This document shows, piece after piece, positions 7,955 to 16,687 of a stretch of 59,982 nt of DNA (positions are counted from its first letter, which is position 1; every line of letters begins with the position of its first letter). The stretch is from Anaerolineales bacterium. GTDB lineage: Bacteria > Chloroflexota > Anaerolineae > Anaerolineales > Villigracilaceae. Location of the stretch: assembly GCA_016789025.1 (NCBI GenBank), contig JAEURC010000037.1, forward strand, positions 1 to 59,982, written 5' to 3'. The notes beneath the pieces are model-generated. The model did not search any database. It was not told the DNA's origin and saw only the letters and a program-made list of their open reading frames with translations. Position numbers and translations under genes: made by a program.

Positions 7955-8461
7955 ATGCAACCTGAACCTCGACGCGAACTCATCTCATGGGATGAAGTGG
8001 ACCGCCTCATTGACCACCTCATCCCGCAATTCAAACGCGAATTCACCGCGATGGTCATCATCACGCGCGGCGGCATCGTCCCTGGCGGAATGCTCGCCGA
8101 AGCGATGGACATCACGCACATCCTCACCGCGGCGGTAGATTTCCCCGCGCAACTAGCCAAAGAAAAATCCATCATGGCGTGGCCCGAGTTCATCCAATTC
8201 CCCGCCGACGAAAAGATGCGCGGGCGCCCAACTCTCATCGTGGACGACATTTGGGGATCGGGTCGCACCATCACGGCGGTCAAGAATCGTGTCTCTGCCG
8301 CGGGCGGCTTCCCCGAAACCTGCGTCCTGCATTTCAACCCGTATCGAAATTTATTCGGCAACAACCGCCCCGATTATTTCGCCGCTACCACCGATGCCTA
8401 CATCGTCTACCCGTGGGAAGTGGATCGCGGCACAGATCAAGTCCTGCTCGGAGAAATATAA
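7955..8461 (+). CDS. Phosphoribosyltransferase (xanthine/hypoxanthine type)
   Basis: 168 residues. The type I PRTase signature is present as LIVDDIWGSGRT (about 90-101), two acidic residues plus a loop that bind PRPP. An N-terminal VIITRGGIVPGG holds the pyrophosphate loop. A late YPWEVDR segment resembles xanthine/guanine phosphoribosyltransferases, so base salvage is the likely role. No Shine-Dalgarno site is visible; the ATG follows an A-rich end of the inverted repeat. A repeat word and a terminator follow. Confidence 0.88.
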   Translation: MQPEPRRELISWDEVDRLIDHLIPQFKREFTAMVIITRGGIVPGGMLAEAMDITHILTAAVDFPAQLAKEKSIMAWPEFIQFPADEKMRGRPTLIVDDIWGSGRTITAVKNRVSAAGGFPETCVLHFNPYRNLFGNNRPDYFAATTDAYIVYPWEVDRGTDQVLLGEI

Positions 8462-8477
8462 CTCGCCTCGAACCATG

Positions 8478-8505
8478 TCATTCTGAGCGTAGCGAAGAAT
8501 CTTTT
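8478..8505. repeat. Dispersed repeat word TCATTCTGAGCG(T/A)AGCGAAG
   Basis: A short widely dispersed palindromic word (GAGCGTAGCGAAGAATCT). A related, longer copy is at 48306-48388. Confidence 0.5.
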
Positions 8506-8567
8506 TTCGTCGTAGAGATACATTTGAAAAATAATATGGACGTCAGGAAAGAACTATCATTTGGATA

Positions 8568-8603
8568 ACAAAAAATCCCCGAAAATTCATCGGGGATTTT
8601 TTG
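8568..8603. terminator. Bidirectional terminator
   Basis: ACAAAAAATCCCCGA and its complement form a 15-bp stem with a 6-base loop. A-run and T-run flanks serve both the upstream plus-strand phosphoribosyltransferase gene and the minus-strand lipoprotein gene. Confidence 0.9.
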
Positions 8604-8679
8604 TCGCCTCATTCTCAGGGACGGCTGATTCAGTTTCCTGATTCATTTTCGCCGCCCCAGCTTTCTCTAACGCGGACAG

Positions 8680-9126
8680 TTACGGCAACGCCTCGAAACC
8701 TGAGATGCTGTAATACATTTCCTCGTCTGCGATTTGCTGGCTGACATCAATAGCCACCTCTGCAGGGAAGCCGTACGTAGCATCATAAGTCACATTGACT
8801 GATTCAGCGCCATCTTTGATCGCCGCGTCAATTTCTGCAAAGAGCAGGTCAATAGTCGCGTGAGGCGCAAAGAACCCATAATTGGGATCGGTGTCGAGCA
8901 CGAGGGTGCCATCCACTGCCGCCATGTGAACGATCTGACCGTCTTTCACTTCAACGGACAAAGGCATCTGATCGCGGAACGCGCAGAAACAACTGATGTT
9001 CAACTCGAAACGATAATGCGAGATGTTGGCATCCTCCCATTTTTGCTGATTGCGCGAGAGTTCGCTCCCGCCAGCCGAGCAAGCCACGAGAATAAAAGCG
9101 AGTAAGATAAGAATTGATTTTTTCAT
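8680..9126 (-). CDS. DUF6174 lipoprotein
   Basis: 148 residues from the ATG at 9126, chosen because it follows AAGGAGACAAA and opens with a lipoprotein signal (MKKSILILLAFILVAC, lipid-attachment Cys16). The mature part begins NQQKWEDANISHYRFEL and contains CFC and VEVKDGQI, then a C-terminal VNVTYDATYGFPAEVAID. This layout matches the DUF6174 family, exported proteins of unknown role. The CFC pair could form a disulfide or bind metal, but no partner is visible. It is followed by the bidirectional terminator. Confidence 0.85.
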   Translation of the reverse strand: MKKSILILLAFILVACSAGGSELSRNQQKWEDANISHYRFELNISCFCAFRDQMPLSVEVKDGQIVHMAAVDGTLVLDTDPNYGFFAPHATIDLLFAEIDAAIKDGAESVNVTYDATYGFPAEVAIDVSQQIADEEMYYSISGFEALP

Positions 9127-9482
9127 TTTGTCTCCTTGTCCAGAAAGACGACGACGCGCTAAAAAATGTTCCTCGAAATGACGTGAGTTCAATCTCGAAG
9201 GGATGGCAGAGTTATAGACCATGACCCAAAGTACCATCAAATCCCGAAGGGATGATATACGTTTATGCCAAATCTATGACACCCCTTCGGGGTTGTCTCG
9301 CCTCTTTTGTTCTCTCTATAATCCTTTTACTCCTTCGGAGTTGTAATTGGACTTTATCGGTAAAAAGCTAAAAACCTGCTTTGGACGCTGATGAACGCAG
9401 AAAACGCAGATTTTTCTCTTTGAATCAGCGTGGGTCAGCGTTTATCTGCGTCCCAACTTTATTTGCAATAAAGTCTATTGTC
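9127..9482. other. 356-bp gene-free stretch built of dispersed repeats
   Basis: No gene was found. It holds AT-rich sequence with repeated short palindromes: CGAAGGGATGG (9197-9207), CCCGAAGGGATG (9243-9254), CCCCTTCGGGG (9282-9292) and CTCCTTCGGAG (9332-9342). An arrangement GACGCTGATGAACGCAG / CTGCGT follows at 9383-9451. The repeated CGAAGG/CCTTCG cores spaced 35-50 bp apart suggest a decayed multi-hairpin element. Confidence 0.5.
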
Positions 9483-9929
9483 TTATCCCCCATGCCCGCC
9501 ATGCTCCTCCGCGCCCTCCCGCACAGGGACTTGCAACCGAATATCCTCGCTATTTTTGAAATGAAGGACAATATCCACCATATCTCCTATTTTTGCCTCT
9601 TCCTTGAGACCGACCAGCATCACATGCAAGCCGCCCGATTCAAAAACCACATCCTCGCTCGAAGCCAGCGGCACAGACTCGACCATCCGCATCTGCATCA
9701 CATCGTCCACCATGCTCGACTCGTGCATCTCCGCCGCCCTTGCGACCTCCGTGGAAACGCCGACCAGTTCATCGTCCGCTGAATAATTATGGATGACGAA
9801 ATACAACGCGCTGTTCCCGCCCTGTGGGGCGGACCTTATCCACGCGTCGCGAATCTCAATTCCCTCCTTAGGCGCGCAGGCGGCAACCAACAGAAACATA
9901 CTGAACAACACGATCGACTTTTTTTTCAT
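9483..9929 (-). CDS. PCu(A)C periplasmic-type copper chaperone lipoprotein
   Basis: 148 residues with lipoprotein signal (MKKKSIVLFSMFLLVAAC, Cys18). The copper motif H-X10-M-X21-H-X-M is exact: His69, Met80, His102, Met104. In other bacteria PCu(A)C proteins carry Cu(I) to the CuA centre of cytochrome oxidase, often with Sco; neither oxidase nor Sco is in this window. The C-terminus EEHGGHGG is a possible extra metal-binding tail. The start follows AAAGGA with good spacing. Confidence 0.92.
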   Translation of the reverse strand: MKKKSIVLFSMFLLVAACAPKEGIEIRDAWIRSAPQGGNSALYFVIHNYSADDELVGVSTEVARAAEMHESSMVDDVMQMRMVESVPLASSEDVVFESGGLHVMLVGLKEEAKIGDMVDIVLHFKNSEDIRLQVPVREGAEEHGGHGG

Positions 9930-9950
9930 TTTAGATTCCTTTTCGTTGAA

Positions 9951-11117
9951 TTATTTGAGTTGGGCATAATGCCTCCCGCGCCAACTGACGCCTCTGCCCG
10001 AAAGCGTCAGCCATGCGGATGCGATCATCATCGCGGCGAAGATGCCCGCGCCAAGAGGTGTGGAGAGCGAATAGAGCGGAGAAATTCCCATTTGACTTGC
10101 CGCCCAGCCGCGCGCGATCAGAATCGCACCCCAGAGAGTCAGCGCTTCGGTGAGAACGATCAGCGCGACCGTTCCACCGCCGTTAATCATCCATAGCAAC
10201 CCCAATCCCAGCCAGATCGGTAGGAGCAACGCCGCCATCAACGCCAGCGACGCTCCAATGACTCCGAGCCACATCAAGACAGGTTGATCGCGAAGCCCGA
10301 GGTACATATTCTTTGTCCAGCCTTCCCACATGGAACTTAACGATGTGTACATTCGTGTGCTAATGAGCGCAGTCCCGTCGGCAAGCGCGAGACGATACCC
10401 GTTCCATTTAACGCGCTCCGCCAGGGCTTGATCTTCGACGATCTGGTCGCGCACGCTCGCATGCCCGCCGATTTTCTCGTAGACCTCGCGGCGGATGAGG
10501 ATGAATTGTCCGCTGGCGATGGCGTCTTTGTAAGTTGGGTCGTTCACTTTGCGCGGATTAAAACCGACCGATAGCGCGGTGACCACAATGGGCATAACGG
10601 CTTTCTCCCAAAACGATCCCATGATCTGACGGTGAAGCGTGGTGAACAAATCCGCTTGAACCTCCATCGCTTTGACGTAGCAGGAGGAGAGCGCTTGCGC
10701 CGAAAGAAAAGTGTCCGCGTCTACGAAGCATAGCCACTCGCCTCGCGCCGACGTGGAGGCTTGGTGCAAGGCGTGAGGTTTGCCGACCCAGCCCGATGGG
10801 AGGTCTGACCCGCTGATGGGGTGGAGGCGTGAATCGAGGGTGGCGAGTTCTGCCAAAATGCGAGGAGTCGCGTCGGTAGAGCGATCATCCAGAACGATAA
10901 CCTCGAAGTTTGGATAATCCTGCATGAGCGCCGATTCGACGCACGCCCGGATATTTTGCTCCTCGTTCCGCGCGGGACTGCAGATCGAAATGAGCGGCGT
11001 GTTTTGCGGAGGCGGCGCGGGTTTGACGATGATGTCAATGTGGGAATGGCTGTGCAGCCACTAGACCACGACAATTCCCCCGATGCAAAAAACTGATGAA
11101 AGGACAAGATAGATCAT
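9951..11117 (-). CDS. Family 2 glycosyltransferase, interrupted by an in-frame TAG
   Basis: The reading frame from the ATG at 11117, 9 bp after the sbcC stop, encodes MIYLVLSSVFCIGGIVVV, then TAG at 11061-11063, and continues without another stop for 369 codons. After the TAG the same frame contains the essential GT2 start (LISICSPARNEEQNIRACV), so the frame is the true one; the next possible start, at 10925, would lose the nucleotide-binding strand. Visible further on are VLDDRSTD, FVDADT and EDQALAERVKWNG (acceptor site), then three C-terminal membrane helices, as in carotenoid- or lipid-type GT2 enzymes. Either a recent pseudogene, a stop read-through, or a base error. Confidence 0.85.
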
Positions 11118-11126
11118 AGCGGACGG

Positions 11127-13730
11127 TTAAATAATTTGTAACGTCGAACCTCGTTCGGTCTTCTCGACCTCGATTCTTGTTGGGAACGCATCCTTCAATT
11201 CTTCGAGATGGGTGATGACGAGAATTTTCGCAAAATCGTTTTTCACAAGATTGATCGCTTCGACCAACCGCTGGCGTCCCAGCGTGTCTTGCGAGCCGAA
11301 GCCTTCGTCGATGACCAGCGTTTGCAGGCGCGCGCCTTTCCGCTGGGCTAGGATTTCCGACAGCGCGAGTCGAATCGCAAAGTTGACGCGGAACGCCTCG
11401 CCGCCCGAATACATCTCGTAGTTGCGAACTCCCGCCGAATCGCTGATCGTAATATCGAGCGTTTCCTTCAAGTCGTCGCGCTTTTTATCTTTGAAATCTC
11501 TTTGCGTTACAAACCGAATGGACATATTTCCATCCGACAGGCGATCCAGCAGTTCGTTTGCTTTCTCTTCGATCTGAGGCAATGCCTGCTCGATCAACAG
11601 CGCAGGGACTCCGTTCTTGCCGAAGGCTTGTTCGAGCGTTCGATGCCGCGCGACCTGCTTTTGGAATTCTTCGCGTTCCTTTTCATAACCTGCTTTACGC
11701 GCGCGCTGAGACTTCAACACATCCACGCGTTGTTGCGCGCCGCCGAGTTCGCCCCGCGCGCGGTTCTCCTCCTCGCGCAGACGGAACAACTCGCGTTCGG
11801 CGTCGTCTAAATTTGGCGCGCTAGCTTCCACCTCTTTCAACGCCGAAGACGCCGCCTCGAACTGTTTTTGCCCCTCCTCAACCTCCTCTTTCCTCTTTCC
11901 TCTTTCTTTTTCCAGATTCTTGATCTCATCCTCGATCTGCTTGCTCACTTCCTTCGCCGATTTCAAACTGACATAGTCCTCTTCCACGCTTCGCAATTCG
12001 TTTTCTTTTTCGCGCGCCTCATCGTGCGCGGACGTATCGTAGCCGAGCTTCGCTAATTCCTTGTCCAATTTAGCTAGTTGCTTGTGTTCATCCACAGAGA
12101 ACTTTCCGTTTTCCAGAATCTTCTCGACCTCTTTCAATCGTTTCCTGCCAGTGGATTCCCAATCTTTCGCCAATCCTTGCAACCGTTCCAGTCGCTCAGT
12201 GAGTTGCGAAATTTCGCTGGCGTATTTCACGCGTTCATTTTCGGCTGACCCGAAAGCGGTAATTTGTAATTCGTAATTTGTAATTTGTTCGGCTAGGTCA
12301 GTCGATTCCTTTTGGTTGGCGCGATATGCGTCGCCTTTTTGTTTGCCATCTTCTTCCAACTGCTTCAACGTAGACTTGCGATGTTCCTTGCTCAGTTCCT
12401 GTCCGCACAATGGACATGTCGCGCCGTCCGCCGATTTGAGCGTTTCGATTCTTTCTTTCAACGTATTCATTTCCGCTTTGAGCGAATCGTTTTCAACTTT
12501 CAACGCGGCTTGCCGTTCGCGTCCCGTGTTGCGTTCAGTTTCAATTTTGGCGCGTTCGTTGACCTTCGCCTCCGATTCGCCCAAACGTTCTTGAGTTTTC
12601 TCGATCCCGCTCTTCAACTCACTGTTCACTGATAACTGATCACTGATCTCCTCTTCCTCAGCCGCCAACGCCCGCCGCTCTTCCTCTAACTTCGCCTTTT
12701 CCACCGAAATTTTTTCCTGCAACGGCGCGCGTTCTTTTTGATGATCGTGAAATTCCGCCGCAGTCTTCTCCCAATTCTCTAATTCTTTGCGAGCGTTCTG
12801 CCACGCTTTGTATTCTGCTTCGATCTCCTTTGCGCGACTCACAAGATCGGCATACGAGGTGCGATCAGACTCTTTCTCGGCGAGTCGGCTCTCCAAAGAC
12901 GCGAGAGCCGCGCGCGCGCGTTCGAGTCCCGCCGCGAGCGTGGAGGTCATCTTACGTTGCTCCTCCACCAGCGCCGCGTTCTGTTTCAGGTTTTGCATCG
13001 CGGATTCTTGCGCCTCTCGCGCCGCCGATAACTGCTTCAGCGACGATTGAAGTTCTCCCAGCCGAATCTTTCGCGCTTCCTCTTCGGCGAGTTCTGCGTC
13101 GATCTCCGCCACGCGCCCGTCAATCGTTTCGACCTCCGACTCGATAGCCTTTCGCTTCTCGGCGGTGCGATCTTTATATTCATCCCAAATTTCAAGTCCA
13201 AGGATGTTGCTCAACACGTTCTTGCGCTGGGTCGCGTTCTGTTGCGTGAACTGATCGGCTTTGCCCTGCAAAAAGAACGAAGCGTTGACGAATGTTTCAT
13301 AATCCAGCCGCAACGTCTGTTCGATGCGCGCCTGCGTGTCGCGCGTCGTTTTTTCGGTGAGAGGCTTCCAAGTCCCGTTGACCATGTGCTTGCGGTCATT
13401 GTCTATCGTCCGTCGTCCATCGTCCAGGATTTGAAACTCCAACACCGTACTCTTTCCCCTCGGCAGTGACCGTTGCACGCGATACGTATTTTCTTCATGC
13501 TTGAACGTGAGGATCACTTCGGCGGCTTTCACACCCGCGTGCAGGTTGATCACGTCGCTGCTTTTGCCTCGCGCCTCGCCGAACAGACTCCACGTGATCG
13601 CGTCGAGCAGGGACGACTTCCCCGCGCCGTTGTGACCCGAAATACACGCAAGATCGAACGAGTTGAAATCCAATTCAACGGGATCGCGATACGAAAGAAA
13701 GCCTGAAATATGAAGGTGGAGAGGAATCAT
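11127..13730 (-). CDS. sbcC: SbcC/Rad50-type nuclease ATPase subunit
   Basis: 867 residues. N-terminal ABC half with Walker A GHNGAGKSS (about 32-40), a long coiled coil to the zinc hook CPLC (about 437), returning coil, then signature YSGGEAFRVNFAIR (about 775) and Walker B LVIDEGFG (about 806). With SbcD it cuts hairpins and processes DNA ends; no sbcD is in the window. Four tandem-repeat arrays lie in the coiled-coil or early region and code neutral or charged linkers (12261, 12621, 11886, 13401). The glycosyltransferase gene follows 9 bp downstream. Confidence 0.96.
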   Translation of the reverse strand: MIPLHLHISGFLSYRDPVELDFNSFDLACISGHNGAGKSSLLDAITWSLFGEARGKSSDVINLHAGVKAAEVILTFKHEENTYRVQRSLPRGKSTVLEFQILDDGRRTIDNDRKHMVNGTWKPLTEKTTRDTQARIEQTLRLDYETFVNASFFLQGKADQFTQQNATQRKNVLSNILGLEIWDEYKDRTAEKRKAIESEVETIDGRVAEIDAELAEEEARKIRLGELQSSLKQLSAAREAQESAMQNLKQNAALVEEQRKMTSTLAAGLERARAALASLESRLAEKESDRTSYADLVSRAKEIEAEYKAWQNARKELENWEKTAAEFHDHQKERAPLQEKISVEKAKLEEERRALAAEEEEISDQLSVNSELKSGIEKTQERLGESEAKVNERAKIETERNTGRERQAALKVENDSLKAEMNTLKERIETLKSADGATCPLCGQELSKEHRKSTLKQLEEDGKQKGDAYRANQKESTDLAEQITNYELQITAFGSAENERVKYASEISQLTERLERLQGLAKDWESTGRKRLKEVEKILENGKFSVDEHKQLAKLDKELAKLGYDTSAHDEAREKENELRSVEEDYVSLKSAKEVSKQIEDEIKNLEKERGKRKEEVEEGQKQFEAASSALKEVEASAPNLDDAERELFRLREEENRARGELGGAQQRVDVLKSQRARKAGYEKEREEFQKQVARHRTLEQAFGKNGVPALLIEQALPQIEEKANELLDRLSDGNMSIRFVTQRDFKDKKRDDLKETLDITISDSAGVRNYEMYSGGEAFRVNFAIRLALSEILAQRKGARLQTLVIDEGFGSQDTLGRQRLVEAINLVKNDFAKILVITHLEELKDAFPTRIEVEKTERGSTLQII
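11886..11913. repeat. Heptanucleotide array inside sbcC (unit CTCTTTC)
   Basis: Four units. On the coding strand they give EKERGKRKEE, which suits a coiled coil. Confidence 0.65.
12261..12288. repeat. Heptanucleotide array inside sbcC (unit AATTTGT)
   Basis: Four units coding EQITNYELQIT on the minus strand, just after the zinc hook. Confidence 0.75.
12621..12648. repeat. Heptanucleotide array inside sbcC (unit ACTGATC)
   Basis: Four units coding ISDQLSVNSE within the coiled coil. Confidence 0.75.
13401..13428. repeat. Heptanucleotide array inside sbcC (unit GTCCATC)
   Basis: Four units coding LDDGRRTIDND in the N-terminal ATPase half. Confidence 0.75.
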
Positions 13731-13888
13731 TGATGAGTGTTTTTAGCCATTGATGCCGCTAAGTTCTCCGAGAAAAAAATCTCAAAATCTCTGCCGTCTT
13801 GCACCGTCGTGCTCGCGGCACGAACGGTGTCCGCTCTGTGGCAAAGTTTGTAATCTGTCTTGCGACGATGGATTATAATCGAACCATC

Positions 13889-14389
13889 ATGTTCGAGGCC
13901 TCCGACAAGATCGCGCAACGCCGATTAACTCTGATCATCATCACGCTTGCAACGCTTCCCTGTTACTGTGTGGGGTGGATTGCCATGATAGCTGCTCCAA
14001 ACTCTAATCTCACGCCGACGCCGACCATCAGTTCCACTGCTGCGAATAACTTAACCGCAACGGGCACGCTTCAAATTACGCCTGCCACTACCACAGCGCC
14101 AAATATAATTTCACCCACAGTCACAGATACCCCGACGCCGACAGGCACGCCGACCTCCACCGTCACGCCGACATTGTCTTTCACGCCGTTCCAGCCTGTT
14201 AGCCTCACGCCATCATTCACACTCACCTCATCCCGCACGCCGTCGCCCACCCCGAGTGCCACATTCACCTTCACATCCACGTTCTTTGTTACAAGCACAG
14301 ACACATTCACATTTACCCCGTCGCCAACACAATCCACACCGACGAGCACCTCCACGCCTTCATTAACCCCATTCCCAATACCGCCATGA
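13889..14389 (+). CDS. Membrane-anchored Thr/Pro/Ser-rich protein
   Basis: 166 residues from the ATG at 13889. TATAAT at 13874-13879 lies 9 bp upstream, supporting this start and a leaderless message; an upstream ATG at 13868 would place the -10 box inside the coding region. After a short basic start, one hydrophobic helix (about 15-40) is followed by some 120 residues almost wholly of Thr, Pro and Ser (TPTPTGTPTSTVTPT style), likely an outer stalk or linker. No folded domain follows. The stop overlaps the ATG of the first M42 peptidase (ATGA), so the two are coupled. Confidence 0.7.
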   Translation: MFEASDKIAQRRLTLIIITLATLPCYCVGWIAMIAAPNSNLTPTPTISSTAANNLTATGTLQITPATTTAPNIISPTVTDTPTPTGTPTSTVTPTLSFTPFQPVSLTPSFTLTSSRTPSPTPSATFTFTSTFFVTSTDTFTFTPSPTQSTPTSTSTPSLTPFPIPP

Positions 14390-15447
14390 CCGATATTCTT
14401 CCGTTTCTGAAAACATTGATATCAACTTCAGGAGTCTCAGGCAATGAGACTCCTGTTGCGAAACTTATCGAAGAGAAGTGGCGCCCGCTTGTAGACGAAA
14501 CGCGACTCAGCCGCGTCGGTTCACTGCATGGACTCAAACACGGTTCAGGCAAGAAGCGTCCCTCGATTCTGATCGCCACGCACATGGACGCAATCGGTAT
14601 GCGAGTGAGTCACATCGTGGATGGATTCCTCCGCATCACCAACGTTGGCGGGATCGACGTGCACGTGTTACCCGGAGCGGAAGTGACGGTTCATTCGACG
14701 GGTGGGGCTGATCTGCCCGCTGTGATCGCCATGCCATCTTCAAAGTTGCTTCCCGAATCCGCGGGCGATGGCGCGTTGGAAATTGGCTACCTGCTCGTAG
14801 ACACGGGTTTGACTCCGCGCGAAGTGGAGAAAAAGGTCAGGGTGGGCGACCTGGTCTCCTTCGCGAATGAACCGATGGAGTTAGCGGGCGATATCGTTTC
14901 AGGTCACACGGTTGACAATCGCGCATCCGTCGCCGCGTTGACCGTCTGTCTGGAAGAATTGCAAACCAAGCCGCACGTGTGGGATGTGTGGGCAGTCGCC
15001 ACTGTGCAGGAAGAGACGAGTTATCTTGGCGCGTACACTTCGGCGTTTGAGATTCGCCCGCAAATTGCAATTGCTGTGGATGGGACGTTTGCCAAAGGAC
15101 CAGGCGCGAACGGCTGGCAGACTCACACGATGGGCAAAGGCGTGGGGTTGTGTATCGGTCCGAACATGCACCCGTTCTTACATAAGAAATTGAAAGAACT
15201 TGCAGAGCGACTTGAGATCCCGTGGTTTCTCGATGTCACAACGTCGCATTCAGGCACCGACGCGTACCCGATGCAAGTCACCGCCGAGGGGATTCCCACC
15301 GCGCTGGTCGAGTTCCCCATCCGTTACATGCACACGCCTGTTGAATCTGTTTCGGTCAAAGACATCCAACGCGCGGGGCGTCTGCTCGCAGAGTTCATCG
15401 CCTCGCTCGATGAAAATTTTGTAGACACAATTACATGGGATGAATAA
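14386..15447 (+). CDS. M42 family metallo-aminopeptidase, paralogue 1
   Basis: 353 residues. M42 metal ligands and catalytic residues are all visible: His66 and Asp68 in ATHMDAIG, Asp177 in HTVDNR, Glu209-Glu210 in QEETSYLG, Asp232 in AVDGT, His315 in YMHTP. Enzymes of this family form large dodecameric shells that remove N-terminal residues from short peptides using two Co or Zn ions. This copy is the most divergent of three. It is translationally coupled to the Thr-rich membrane protein and followed by a heptamer array and paralogue 2. Confidence 0.92.
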   Translation: MTDILPFLKTLISTSGVSGNETPVAKLIEEKWRPLVDETRLSRVGSLHGLKHGSGKKRPSILIATHMDAIGMRVSHIVDGFLRITNVGGIDVHVLPGAEVTVHSTGGADLPAVIAMPSSKLLPESAGDGALEIGYLLVDTGLTPREVEKKVRVGDLVSFANEPMELAGDIVSGHTVDNRASVAALTVCLEELQTKPHVWDVWAVATVQEETSYLGAYTSAFEIRPQIAIAVDGTFAKGPGANGWQTHTMGKGVGLCIGPNMHPFLHKKLKELAERLEIPWFLDVTTSHSGTDAYPMQVTAEGIPTALVEFPIRYMHTPVESVSVKDIQRAGRLLAEFIASLDENFVDTITWDE

Positions 15448-15454
15448 AAGAAGA

Positions 15455-15503
15455 GTAATTGGTAATTCGTAATTACCAATTACCAATTACGAATTATCAA
15501 TCA
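15455..15503. repeat. Heptanucleotide array (unit GTAATTN / CCAATTA), seven units
   Basis: Seven consecutive 7-bp units fill the gap between two peptidase genes and run up to the next ATG. The first three and next units are complementary (TAATT/AATTA), so the RNA can fold. No Shine-Dalgarno site is visible for the gene that follows. Confidence 0.8.
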
Positions 15504-16552
15504 TGCCAACCTTCGGAACCTCTCAACTCAAACTACTCGAAAAACTTTGCAACGTCATTGCGGTCTCTGGCGATGAAGGCGAAGTGCGGAAGATCGTACT
15601 CGAAGAGATCAAAGACCACGCCGACGATGTTCGGGTGGACGCGCTAGGCAGCGTCCTTGCGACCAGGCTGGGGCGTGGAGCGAAGCGTGTCAAAGTCATG
15701 CTCGACGCGCACATGGATGAAGTCGGATTTATGATCGTCGCCGATGAAGGCGAAGGCATCTATCGTTTTGAAAGTGTTGGCGGCATTGACGCGCGTCATC
15801 TTGTGGGCAAGCAGGTTTTTGTTGGCAAAGAACGCGCGGCTGGCGTGATCGGCGGCAAGCCCATCCATTTGATGGATGCGAGCGAACGCACGCGCAAGGT
15901 TCCTGTTGATTCATTGCGCATTGATGTGGGTCTCGCGGGCAAAGCGAAAGTTGGCGAGCGCGCGGGCTTTGCGACAAAGTTTCGCCGCGTCGGTCCTTCG
16001 ATCATGTCGAAGGCGCTTGATAATCGTTTTGGCGTTGCGACGGTGATCGAGTTGTTCAAGCACGCGCCGTCGAATATTGATCTGTGCGCGGCGTTCACCG
16101 TGCAAGAGGAGATCGGCTTGCGCGGCGCGAAAGTGGCGGCGCAATTTTTCAACCCCGATCTTGCGATCGCGATCGACTCGACGCCCGCGAACGACCTGCC
16201 TCATTTTGACGAAACGGAAAACGCGACATACAACACCAAACTCGGATTTGGTCCTGCGATCTACATTGCAGACGGTTCCACTCTTCACGACCCTCGGCTG
16301 GTTCGCTTTCTTCAAGCGGTCGCGGCGTCTGCAAAGATCCCGCATCAACTGCGCCAGCCTGGCGGAGGCGGCACAGACTCTGCCGCGATCCAACGCGCGC
16401 TTGCGGGAATCCCAACGGTTTCCGTTTCTGTTCCGCATCGTTACACTCATTCGCCCGTCAGCATCTCCCGCGTGGACGATTGGAAGAACACACTAGCGTT
16501 GTTGCACACGGCATTGAAGAAGATTACAATGGATCTGATTGGGAAGAGGTAA
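15503..16552 (+). CDS. M42 family metallo-aminopeptidase, paralogue 2
   Basis: 349 residues. Ligands and catalytic residues: His70 and Asp72 (AHMDEVG), Asp173 (ALDNRFG), Glu202-Glu203 (QEEIGLRG), Asp225 (AIDST), His316 (RYTHSP). The PGGGGTDSAAI segment binds the peptide end. It is closer to paralogue 3 than to paralogue 1. Likely cytoplasmic peptide breakdown as an oligomeric tetrahedral particle; different paralogues may mix or have different specificity. The start directly follows the heptamer array. Confidence 0.94.
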   Translation: MPTFGTSQLKLLEKLCNVIAVSGDEGEVRKIVLEEIKDHADDVRVDALGSVLATRLGRGAKRVKVMLDAHMDEVGFMIVADEGEGIYRFESVGGIDARHLVGKQVFVGKERAAGVIGGKPIHLMDASERTRKVPVDSLRIDVGLAGKAKVGERAGFATKFRRVGPSIMSKALDNRFGVATVIELFKHAPSNIDLCAAFTVQEEIGLRGAKVAAQFFNPDLAIAIDSTPANDLPHFDETENATYNTKLGFGPAIYIADGSTLHDPRLVRFLQAVAASAKIPHQLRQPGGGGTDSAAIQRALAGIPTVSVSVPHRYTHSPVSISRVDDWKNTLALLHTALKKITMDLIGKR

Positions 16553-16561
16553 ACGCAAAAT

Positions 16562-16670
16562 GTACACAGGTACACACGTAAACAGGTACACAAGGCAAAA
16601 GATGTGTTGCGCTTTGCAACGCCGTGTGTACGAGTTTCCTTGTTTACGTGTTTCCTTGTCTCCGTGTCTA
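16562..16670. repeat. Octanucleotide arrays forming an inverted repeat
   Basis: Four 8-bp units (GTACACAG type, 16562-16593) face six complementary units (CGTGTTTC / CTTGTTTA type, 16623-16670), giving a long imperfect hairpin before the S51 peptidase gene. The unit matches the array in priA at 5109. Confidence 0.75.
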
Positions 16671-16687
16671 CCACTCAAAGGACGCCC

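Noticed and set aside
16604..16687. N-terminal extension of the S51 peptidase (a hydrophobic, signal-like start)
   Set aside because: The extension is encoded by the octamer repeat (CGTGTTTC units); the conserved start MNGLIAIVGAG with AAAGGA is at 16688.
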